From an uncultured Psychromonas sp. (GTDB lineage Bacteria; Pseudomonadota; Gammaproteobacteria; Enterobacterales; Psychromonadaceae), in contig NZ_CANLFB010000010.1 in assembly GCF_947489755.1 (NCBI RefSeq), forward strand, positions 62,001-126,000: DNA of 64,000 bases, in the 5' to 3' direction. Positions 38,445-45,650 of the stretch are shown one piece after another. Both the position numbers and the translations under genes were made by a program. The notes beneath the pieces were generated by a model. The model did not search any database. It was not told where the DNA came from and saw only the letters and a list, made by a program, of their open reading frames with translations. Positions within the stretch are counted from its first letter, which is position 1. Each line of letters starts with the position of its first letter.

Positions 38445-39689
38445 TTATCTGAAACGTAAAAAAATTTCGTTCCATTGTAATGAAACCTGCGTCAAAGAAA
38501 ACCGCCTAGTATCTGAATAGGACTTTCTAGAGAATTCATTTTTTTTATTTTGAGAGCTGAATAATTGTATATAAGCAGTTGCGAAGTTGATTTCTGATAA
38601 TGGTGATACTAGATAACCACTTTCATTATTTTTCAATAAATCCTGAAGATCGCCAACATCAGAAGTAATTGATGGCAAACCAGTCATCATAGCTTGAATT
38701 AAAGCTTGTGAAAGGCCTTCAGAGTCTGAAGTTAATACGAAACATTTAGATTTTTGCAACCAAGTATGGACATTGTTTTGCCAACCGACAAAATCGACAT
38801 CATCGGCAATACCTAATTTCAATGCCAACTCTTCAAGATTTTTTTTATCTGGTCCATCACCAACAATAACAGCATTTAAACTGGGTAGTTTTTCTTTAGC
38901 GAGTTTAATAGCACCTAAAAACCTGTCAACTCGTTTGATTTCTGATAGACGACCAATAAGAATTAAATCATACAATTTGTTTTGTTTTGTATTTGGTGAA
39001 AACAAATTATCGTCAAAGCCACCCGGTACAATTTCAAACTGAGTTTTGACACCTTTATTTTTAAAAAATTCTATTGCACTGGTTCCCATTGATACCACTA
39101 AGTCCATTTCATTAACGACTTTCAATAGCTGTGCCTCAATAAAATAATCAGCCTGCCCTATCTGGCTAAATATTCTATTTTCAGTTGCAAATCCCCCTCC
39201 AACGACCTCTCTTGGCCCACCACCACAAATATAAACTGATTTTGCACCTATCAATTTAGCCAACAATACAACAAACAGGCCATTTAACAGTAAATGAAAA
39301 CCAACTAATACATCCGGACGCTCTTTAATTGCCAACCAACAAAAATATAATAACCTTGCTCCAACTTGTCCTATTATTTTTTCTAACCATTTGGGTGCAT
39401 AAGCTCCAAATACTTTATTCATTTGAGGTACAGTCGCAGCGGCAACCATCTTTAAATGTATACAGTTTTCGGCATTTCCCATAGGTCGTAAATGTGTTAT
39501 TAGCCAATGATCTGAATAAAATGTACCAGTAGCCAACACCCTAAAACCTTTCTTTTCATTATATTTTCGTTTTGGTAATAATTTGACGAGTAATATTAAG
39601 CCGTTATAGGTAACTAACGCAGCCCTTAAAAGCCAACGGTATACATGTTTCCAAGCTCTTATTTTTTTTATTGGTGAATTTTTATACAT
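38445..39689 (-). CDS. Glycosyltransferase, GT4-type
   Basis: A 414-residue GT-B glycosyltransferase, paralogous to the one at 35464-36723: shared blocks are VGFHLLLNGLF, CGGGPREVVGGG, LILIGRLSEIKRVDRFL and LTSDSEGLSQALIQAMMTGLPSITS. A hydrophobic N-terminal stretch (YRWLLRAALVTYNGLILLVKLL) may tie it to the membrane. It is 10 bases downstream of the unknown gene and 19 bases upstream of the polymerase gene, so it is one operon. Sugar specificity unknown. Confidence 0.88.
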   Translation of the reverse strand: MYKNSPIKKIRAWKHVYRWLLRAALVTYNGLILLVKLLPKRKYNEKKGFRVLATGTFYSDHWLITHLRPMGNAENCIHLKMVAAATVPQMNKVFGAYAPKWLEKIIGQVGARLLYFCWLAIKERPDVLVGFHLLLNGLFVVLLAKLIGAKSVYICGGGPREVVGGGFATENRIFSQIGQADYFIEAQLLKVVNEMDLVVSMGTSAIEFFKNKGVKTQFEIVPGGFDDNLFSPNTKQNKLYDLILIGRLSEIKRVDRFLGAIKLAKEKLPSLNAVIVGDGPDKKNLEELALKLGIADDVDFVGWQNNVHTWLQKSKCFVLTSDSEGLSQALIQAMMTGLPSITSDVGDLQDLLKNNESGYLVSPLSEINFATAYIQLFSSQNKKNEFSRKSYSDTRRFSLTQVSLQWNEIFLRFR

Positions 39690-39698
39690 ATTAGGTAT

Positions 39699-40913
39699 TT
39701 ATTCGCTCACAGAAGGAAATTGCAGAAAGGTCCAAGGGATTGAAATACTTGAACAGTTTGAATCATCGGGCGGATTAATTACTATTCCTTCAAATAATAG
39801 TTCATTTATATAAATTTTGACTTTTTCTGGCTTATCTACATACCAAGTTAAGCCTTTAAGATCTTCTCTGTTATACTCAGTAGATAGGTAAATATGTATT
39901 TCTTTATCGATAATTTTAACCGTAAAATCGAGTTCATCAACCGTGCGACAATAACCCAATAAACGCCTCGTCGTAGACGTTAATATTTGTTTACTTTTTT
40001 GGTAAGTTGATAATAATTCAAAAGCTTGGCGAGTTTCATTAGTAAATGGTTCAGTAACTGAATGTACTTTACCTAAATGGCTATAAAGAATGCTACAGCC
40101 TTCCTTATCGACTAAAGTATCTAATACTTTTTTTGTTAATACATGATGGATTCCTCTTGCTTGATCAAAACAAGAAACGCCCCCCCATGTAGGATTACAA
40201 CGCATAAACTCATTAACTTCAGTGCCATCGATTAATGTAGACTTTCGCAATACTTTATTATTCTTATGCATAGCGTACTTCTCACTACCCAATCGAGCAA
40301 ACCATCCTTTAATAAACTCTATCGCAATGGTTTTAATAGACGTTTTTACATGTTTAGGATTAAAGATCGCACGATAGCTTCGCTTTACATTCTGTGCAAC
40401 ACAACTGGTCACCCTTCCTTTCCAAATAAACTTTAAGGTACCTGATTGAGCAGTTAAATCACTATGATAAGCTTCTTTACCTTCTTCCGCTCCTTGCCCT
40501 TGCATAATATCATTATCAAAATTACTAGGCGCTTGAGCATGATCTACCCATACTTCGATGTTACGTTGTCCTGACTGGATGAGGTTCCAATATTTTTCAA
40601 TTGAAGATCTTGTTTTTACAAAATCCCCAAATGAATGCAAACAATCTATATGACCAGAATCAATGAGTTGATGAATTTTTTGTCGCCCATCATCATCGGT
40701 ATTAGTGTATGAGAAATTATGTTCTGGCATATCAAAATAAATCGTATTACCGACTTCTAAGCCGACACCTTTACCTAATGAAGTTTCTTCAGTTGTATTC
40801 AAATAGCGTGCAGTTTCAAAATAAATATCTTTATTTGGCGTTTCATCTAAGTCACTACAAATGGCTAACATTGCACGATAAGGGTAAGGGTATTTTCGTA
40901 AGCTGACACTCAT
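39699..40913 (-). CDS. Unrecognised protein, possible deacetylase-like barrel
   Basis: A 404-residue protein I do not recognise. It has no signal peptide or transmembrane helix. The N-terminus AMLAICSDLDETPN, with paired aspartates after a hydrophobic strand, then CLHSFGDF and VWVDHAQAPSNF, resemble in order and spacing the metal-binding Asp and His motifs of glycoside hydrolase/deacetylase barrels, but the standard CE4 signatures are absent. The C-terminal 80 residues look beta-rich (VKIIDKEIHIYLSTEY, WYVDKPEKVKIYINELLFEG), like an accessory beta-sandwich. It lies inside the operon between flippase and glycosyltransferase genes, so a role in making or modifying the repeat unit is likely. Function unproven. 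Confidence 0.7.
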   Translation of the reverse strand: MSVSLRKYPYPYRAMLAICSDLDETPNKDIYFETARYLNTTEETSLGKGVGLEVGNTIYFDMPEHNFSYTNTDDDGRQKIHQLIDSGHIDCLHSFGDFVKTRSSIEKYWNLIQSGQRNIEVWVDHAQAPSNFDNDIMQGQGAEEGKEAYHSDLTAQSGTLKFIWKGRVTSCVAQNVKRSYRAIFNPKHVKTSIKTIAIEFIKGWFARLGSEKYAMHKNNKVLRKSTLIDGTEVNEFMRCNPTWGGVSCFDQARGIHHVLTKKVLDTLVDKEGCSILYSHLGKVHSVTEPFTNETRQAFELLSTYQKSKQILTSTTRRLLGYCRTVDELDFTVKIIDKEIHIYLSTEYNREDLKGLTWYVDKPEKVKIYINELLFEGIVINPPDDSNCSSISIPWTFLQFPSVSE

Positions 40914-40934
40914 ATTAACAGTACTCTATAAAAA

Positions 40935-42512
40935 TCATGATGATAGTTTTAAACGTAATAGGAGTTTATTCTGCATTTTAACAGGTACCAAATACACAAA
41001 ATAAATAATTAAGGTAATGAGGCCTGCAGCAACTAAGAAAAGAGAAGCTGTTAATATTTCATTCGATTGATAAAGGTGCCGAGACCATGACAGTAATCCT
41101 AAAAATGGAAGAATGTAAATCAATGGTTTAATAAAGCTATTATGTACATAACCAAACCACGATAACTTCAATTCTCGGCACGTATAGATTGGAACTATAA
41201 ATCCATAAACAATATTCATCGGAATAACAAATAATAATGCAGCAGTTGTAAGCTCCCAATCTCCAAGGCCAGAAAAATATAAGCCAATGCCAAAAAATAC
41301 AAATATAGCGATAAAAGCAACGATTGAAATCCGACCATGTTGATTCAACCCCATTAAAATACGAATTGAAGTATCTTGTCCCATAGGAAGTAGTTGCCCG
41401 CAAGCTAGTATCATCATTAAAGGCCAAAGGGCATATTCCGGCCCCATCCAATAATTTAAAATGACGTCCCCATAAATAAATAGAAAACCTAAACTAGGTA
41501 ATGCAAAAGCAAAACTCAATTTAGTGGTGTTAATAAATAAGGCTTGAACTGCTTTAATATCTCCCGCTCCCTGCATTGATCCAGTAGTAGGTGTTAACAT
41601 TAAAGTAAATTTAGTCATGAATGTTTTAATTTGCTTAGTTAATGCCATTGGACGAGCAAATACGGCTAAAGCAGCCGGTCCGATAGCACTTACTAACATA
41701 ATGCTAATAGTTTGTAGTAAAATAATTGGCGGGATATTGGAAAGCATACTTTTAATACCAAATTTTAACATTTGTCGACATGTGTTCCAGTTTGCCATGC
41801 GTAAGTTAAAATTAAATTCCTTACAAATTTTATAAACAAAAACAAAACGAAGAGATTCAAATACAATAGTAGAAAGCAAATACCCTATTGCCATGCCTGC
41901 AACACCTAAATTGGTAAAATAAAGAGCAGCTACCATTAAGGTAATGGATAAAAGGCTATCACCAGCATGTAATGCATTGTGTATATCCCAACGATGATAC
42001 CCCGTTAATAAACCACTAGCAGAGCCTGAACTCATTCTTACAGCAACACTTAACCCTAAAAATAATACAACCCATTGTGCTATTTCGGTATTTTCTGCAA
42101 GAGATTCACCAAAGTAAATGGGTAATAATGTATAAAATAAGACAGTGCATAGAATGGTAACAACAGAAAAAATTAATTGAACAAATACAGCTGAATTAGC
42201 TACGTTATTTAATAAGGTAATCTCGCCTGCCGCACGATGCTTTGCAACGTAACGATTAAAACAAGCGCCCATACCAAGGCCAACTAAACTTAAATAACTA
42301 ACAAACGACCAGCCAAAATCCCAAATTCCTAACGCAGCTTGCCCTACCTTGTCATCCACTAAACGAGGCATAATAAAGCCTGAAAAGATAAGTACTAATT
42401 GACTCGCCCAACTTACTATTAAGTTCCAGGCAAAACGATCCTGTCCAGTTAAATCATCTTTTTTGATATTTTCAATATCATTACTAACATTGTCGTCAGT
42501 TTTTTTATTCAT
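40935..42512 (-). CDS. Polysaccharide flippase (Wzx, MOP superfamily)
   Basis: A 525-residue membrane protein with about 12-14 hydrophobic helices, starting after a 30-residue polar tail. The first helices hold FAWNLIVSWASQLVLIFSGFIMPRLV and GLGMGACFNRYVAKHRA, typical of polysaccharide-transporter (PST/Wzx) proteins. It should flip the lipid-linked repeat unit across the inner membrane. Its start overlaps the sulfotransferase stop by one base (TAATG), so the two are coupled. Confidence 0.9.
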   Translation of the reverse strand: MNKKTDDNVSNDIENIKKDDLTGQDRFAWNLIVSWASQLVLIFSGFIMPRLVDDKVGQAALGIWDFGWSFVSYLSLVGLGMGACFNRYVAKHRAAGEITLLNNVANSAVFVQLIFSVVTILCTVLFYTLLPIYFGESLAENTEIAQWVVLFLGLSVAVRMSSGSASGLLTGYHRWDIHNALHAGDSLLSITLMVAALYFTNLGVAGMAIGYLLSTIVFESLRFVFVYKICKEFNFNLRMANWNTCRQMLKFGIKSMLSNIPPIILLQTISIMLVSAIGPAALAVFARPMALTKQIKTFMTKFTLMLTPTTGSMQGAGDIKAVQALFINTTKLSFAFALPSLGFLFIYGDVILNYWMGPEYALWPLMMILACGQLLPMGQDTSIRILMGLNQHGRISIVAFIAIFVFFGIGLYFSGLGDWELTTAALLFVIPMNIVYGFIVPIYTCRELKLSWFGYVHNSFIKPLIYILPFLGLLSWSRHLYQSNEILTASLFLVAAGLITLIIYFVYLVPVKMQNKLLLRLKLSS

Positions 42513-43495
42513 TATTCTACATAGCCCAGTGATTTATGATAATCGCCAGTCACTTTATGGTAAGTGGCCAATTCATCTTTATTAAGCAATGCTTTCCAAC
42601 GGTAATCTAACTGAATCACTTCAGAGTCATCTAATCGCATGCCATTACCTACAACATGATGCTCAACTGTTTTGAAATCGAGCCTTTTTTTAGCTGCATC
42701 GACACCAATAAACTCAAACAGTGTATCTAACGTTTCTTCAGTATTATTGCAAAGGTCTTCGTAATGTACTTGTATCCACTTTTCTTTGGGCATGGTTGCT
42801 AATACGGCTTCTGTTTCCTGATTACAGCGTACCCATTCATGCGCACCTACTTCAATGCCTCGACCATGTTCTTGGGTTTTACCTGCTCCGCCACCACGCA
42901 ATTTAGGATTTTTAGCATCTGCGAATTCAGAGGGGTTTTTATAAGCTAATGAGACACCGCGACCATCACGTACGACCCAAATGACTTTTACGTCTAATTC
43001 TGGATTTTTTAAAAGGTACTTTAGACGAATACCAATTTTTGAAGAGTCAACGACAGTATCAACGCCCGCTTGCTCCGCGATTGAACGCGCATAATCCGCA
43101 TTACGTTTTTGTAAAAAAGGTAATTGTTTGCGCCAGACAGGAGAGCAACTTAATAATGTATCTCGAATTAACTCCATTAAAGGACCTCGTACTAACGGCC
43201 TTAATAAACGAAGCATAAAAGGCGTTGCCCCCGTTCTGATGTCTGTGCGTGCATCAGAGATACAAAAATCATGGCCTTTATCTGCCATTTTTTGTGTAAC
43301 GCCTTGCCAAAAGTCACAATCACCCACTAGCGTTTTACATGAACATAAATAACTACTTTTATCGCCAAGGTTAATCGCTTTCAACTCACCCACACTACAA
43401 AGATCTGGGTGAGCACCTAACAACATCGCAGTCATGGTCGAACCAGAGTGGCTGGCAGCAGCAAGATATACTAACTTTTGTTTTTTAAGCGTCAT
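42512..43495 (-). CDS. Sulfotransferase (PAPS-dependent)
   Basis: A 327-residue cytosolic sulfotransferase-family protein. The 5'-phosphosulfate loop is AASHSGSTMTAMLLG (about 14-28), and the 3'-phosphate motif is VIWVVRDGRGVSLAYKNP. The C-terminus has WIQVHYEDLCNNTEETLDTLFEFIGV, typical of carbohydrate sulfotransferases. It should move sulfate from PAPS to a hydroxyl or amino group of the repeat unit before export, since it is encoded directly ahead of the flippase. Four cysteines in the region 32-60 (CSVGE, CSCKTLVGDC) might be structural. The acceptor is unknown. Confidence 0.88.
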   Translation of the reverse strand: MTLKKQKLVYLAAASHSGSTMTAMLLGAHPDLCSVGELKAINLGDKSSYLCSCKTLVGDCDFWQGVTQKMADKGHDFCISDARTDIRTGATPFMLRLLRPLVRGPLMELIRDTLLSCSPVWRKQLPFLQKRNADYARSIAEQAGVDTVVDSSKIGIRLKYLLKNPELDVKVIWVVRDGRGVSLAYKNPSEFADAKNPKLRGGGAGKTQEHGRGIEVGAHEWVRCNQETEAVLATMPKEKWIQVHYEDLCNNTEETLDTLFEFIGVDAAKKRLDFKTVEHHVVGNGMRLDDSEVIQLDYRWKALLNKDELATYHKVTGDYHKSLGYVE

Positions 43496-43507
43496 ATTAT
43501 TTCTTTA

Positions 43508-44302
43508 TTATTTAATGGGCTTGAAAGTCTCTTTCAACAGCATACCAATGAATAAGGTATTAGTGATTAGGTAACGTTTCCATAATCTACCTGGCTCTTG
43601 TAAAACTCTATATAACCACTCCATTCCCATTTTTTGCCATAGAATCGGAGCACGCTTTACCTTACCAGCGAATACATCAAAAGAACCGCCAACACCATGT
43701 ACAACAGGGACACGCATAACCTCTCCCCATTTAGCCATAAACTGTTCTTTTTTAGGGGAAGTAATGGCGACAAACAACACATCTGCGCGGCTTGCTGCAA
43801 TATTTTCTGCGACTTGAGCTTGTTGATCTTCAGAAAAATAACCATTCTGACGGCCTGCAATGATCACACCTGGATAATGCTTATTGATTTGACGCTCTAT
43901 TTCTTCTGATATTTCTTCCGATGCACCAAGGCAAAATACCCGATAACCTAATTTATCACCGCGCTCTAAAATACCATGCATAAGATCGATGCCAGCAACG
44001 CGCTCAGGCAGCTTTTTATTGAGTATTTTACTGGCCAATACAACAGCACTACCATCAGCTAAAATCAAATTAGATGACGTCACATCTTCGCCTAAAGCTG
44101 GGTTTCTTTTCATATTAACCACTTTGGCTGCATTGAGCATACCAACGTGTAAAGACTGTTTAGAAGTGATGCATTCATTAACCACATCTAATGCTGCTGA
44201 CATACCCATCGGGTGAATATCAATTCCGAACATTTTAATGGTATCTTGCTTAACTTTATATCGTTTGAAAGGTTGATTTGAAGAGTGATTTACATCGGTC
44301 AC
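43508..44302 (-). CDS. WecG/TagA/CpsF-family glycosyltransferase
   Basis: A 264-residue GT26 protein. Conserved parts are KMFGIDIHPMG, HVGMLNAAKVVNMKRNP, LADGSAVVLASKIL, ERVAGIDLMHGIL, RVFCLGASEEISEE, VAITSPKKEQFMAKW and HGVGGSFDVFAGKVKRAP. The family adds the second sugar to an undecaprenyl-diphosphate-GlcNAc type primer. The start is a GTG with AAGGAGA before it. It is the first gene of the leftward assembly operon. No initiating transferase is seen in the window, so this enzyme may act on a primer made by a housekeeping WecA (inference). Confidence 0.92.
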   Translation of the reverse strand: MTDVNHSSNQPFKRYKVKQDTIKMFGIDIHPMGMSAALDVVNECITSKQSLHVGMLNAAKVVNMKRNPALGEDVTSSNLILADGSAVVLASKILNKKLPERVAGIDLMHGILERGDKLGYRVFCLGASEEISEEIERQINKHYPGVIIAGRQNGYFSEDQQAQVAENIAASRADVLFVAITSPKKEQFMAKWGEVMRVPVVHGVGGSFDVFAGKVKRAPILWQKMGMEWLYRVLQEPGRLWKRYLITNTLFIGMLLKETFKPIK

Positions 44303-44457
44303 TTAGCCTCTCCTTAGCATTGTGGTGATTATAACCGCGTAACATAACAATAGTTTTTTAGGTTGTAAATGTTAGTATATTTTTATACCATTTTTTCCGC
44401 ATAAAAATATAAAAAACCAGCCTTAATAGGTATAAAAAGCGTTAACAGGAAGTAAAA

Positions 44458-45468
44458 ATGCAAAAAGTAAATTATTTAATGAGCTTAGATTATGAGCTTT
44501 TTTTTGGAAAAAATCCTGGCTCAGTAGAAAACTGCATGCTACATCCTACGAACCTACTCATTGACGTTTTAAATAAATATAATAGTAAAGTTTGCTTATT
44601 TGTAGACGCTGGTTTCCTTGTTAAATTAAAAGATTATTCGACTGACTTTCCAGAGTTAGCTGAACAATACCAAAAAATCCAAGAACAACTACTGACATTA
44701 TCAAAAGCAGGGCACGATATACAATTACATATCCATCCACATTGGTTTGATAGCACTTATGATAAAAACGGTTGGCAGATTAATACTGAACGTTATCGCT
44801 TGCATGACTTCTCAGTCACAGAAATTAATGAAATAGTGCGCTCATACAAAGCTGAATTGCAACACTGCACAGAACAACCTATTTTTGCCTATCGTGCAGG
44901 AGGATGGTGTTTACAGCCCTTTGACAAGATAAAAGAGGCACTATTAAATAATGGTATTTGGTTAGACAGTACAGTCTTTAATCATGGTCATTCAACTGAT
45001 CCCACTCGCCATTTTAATTTTAAAAATATGCCTCAATTACCTCATTGGCGATTTTCAAATGATCCATTGGAAACCAATGCATCAGGTGAGTTTATTGAGT
45101 TGCCAATCAGTGCTTTTAAAACCTCTCCACTATTTTTCTGGAAACTCGCCTTCCATAAAAAGTTTTCAAGCCAACAATTTAAAGCATTTGGAGATGGACA
45201 AGCGATGGTTGCTAACACTCAATATTATTTTGAGCGCCTAACCCAGAGCACTTACGGGCCAGTGATGATTGATGGTGCAAAAGCAGGGCAATTACAAAGC
45301 GCATTAGATAAGCACGTAAAAGGCCAACAAGTAGATGCTATTTTTAATATTATGGGGCACCCCAAAAGTCTTGCACCTTACTCTTTAACTAAGCTCGATC
45401 TTTTCTTAAAAAAGAACACTCAATTACACTGTAAAACATTTCAAGATTTAACATACTTAAAAGATTAG
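44458..45468 (+). CDS. Polysaccharide deacetylase-like protein
   Basis: A 336-residue protein with the CE4/NodB-type barrel. It begins LMSLDYELFF (metal aspartate), then VCLFVDAGFLV, LHIHPHW with closely spaced histidines, and FAYRAGGWCLQP, a motif seen in deacetylases. It ends with NIMGHPKSLAPYS. No signal peptide is seen, so it may act in the cytoplasm on precursors. AGGAAG precedes the ATG. It is one of the few rightward genes here and stands between the assembly operon and prsT, with its own promoter region facing the WecG gene. Confidence 0.82.
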   Translation: MQKVNYLMSLDYELFFGKNPGSVENCMLHPTNLLIDVLNKYNSKVCLFVDAGFLVKLKDYSTDFPELAEQYQKIQEQLLTLSKAGHDIQLHIHPHWFDSTYDKNGWQINTERYRLHDFSVTEINEIVRSYKAELQHCTEQPIFAYRAGGWCLQPFDKIKEALLNNGIWLDSTVFNHGHSTDPTRHFNFKNMPQLPHWRFSNDPLETNASGEFIELPISAFKTSPLFFWKLAFHKKFSSQQFKAFGDGQAMVANTQYYFERLTQSTYGPVMIDGAKAGQLQSALDKHVKGQQVDAIFNIMGHPKSLAPYSLTKLDLFLKKNTQLHCKTFQDLTYLKD

Positions 45469-45490
45469 AGGCATTAATTAGCTTGATACA

Positions 45491-45522
45491 GCTGATATTT
45501 AACTTATTAATTAAATATCAGC
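45491..45522. terminator. Hairpin after the deacetylase gene
   Basis: GCTGATATTTAA and TTAAATATCAGC are exact complements with an 8-base loop, 22 bases after the deacetylase stop. The T run is poor, so it is a terminator by position only. Confidence 0.55.
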
Positions 45523-45540
45523 GCTAAAAAGTTAAATAAA

Positions 45541-45582
45541 AAACCTTAATTCAAAGGAGTTTAGCCATCTGAATTAAGGTTT
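45541..45582 (-). terminator. Terminator after prsT
   Basis: The 13-base arms AAACCTTAATTCA and TGAATTAAGGTTT pair exactly around a 16-base loop. Read on the minus strand the last arm runs into TTTTTATTT, so it fits as the end of the prsT transcript. Confidence 0.7.
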
Positions 45583-45650
45583 CGAATAAAGACCTCATTT
45601 GATTTGTTAAAGAGAGATACTTGTATATCCCCCTTTCCATTATCTAATGT

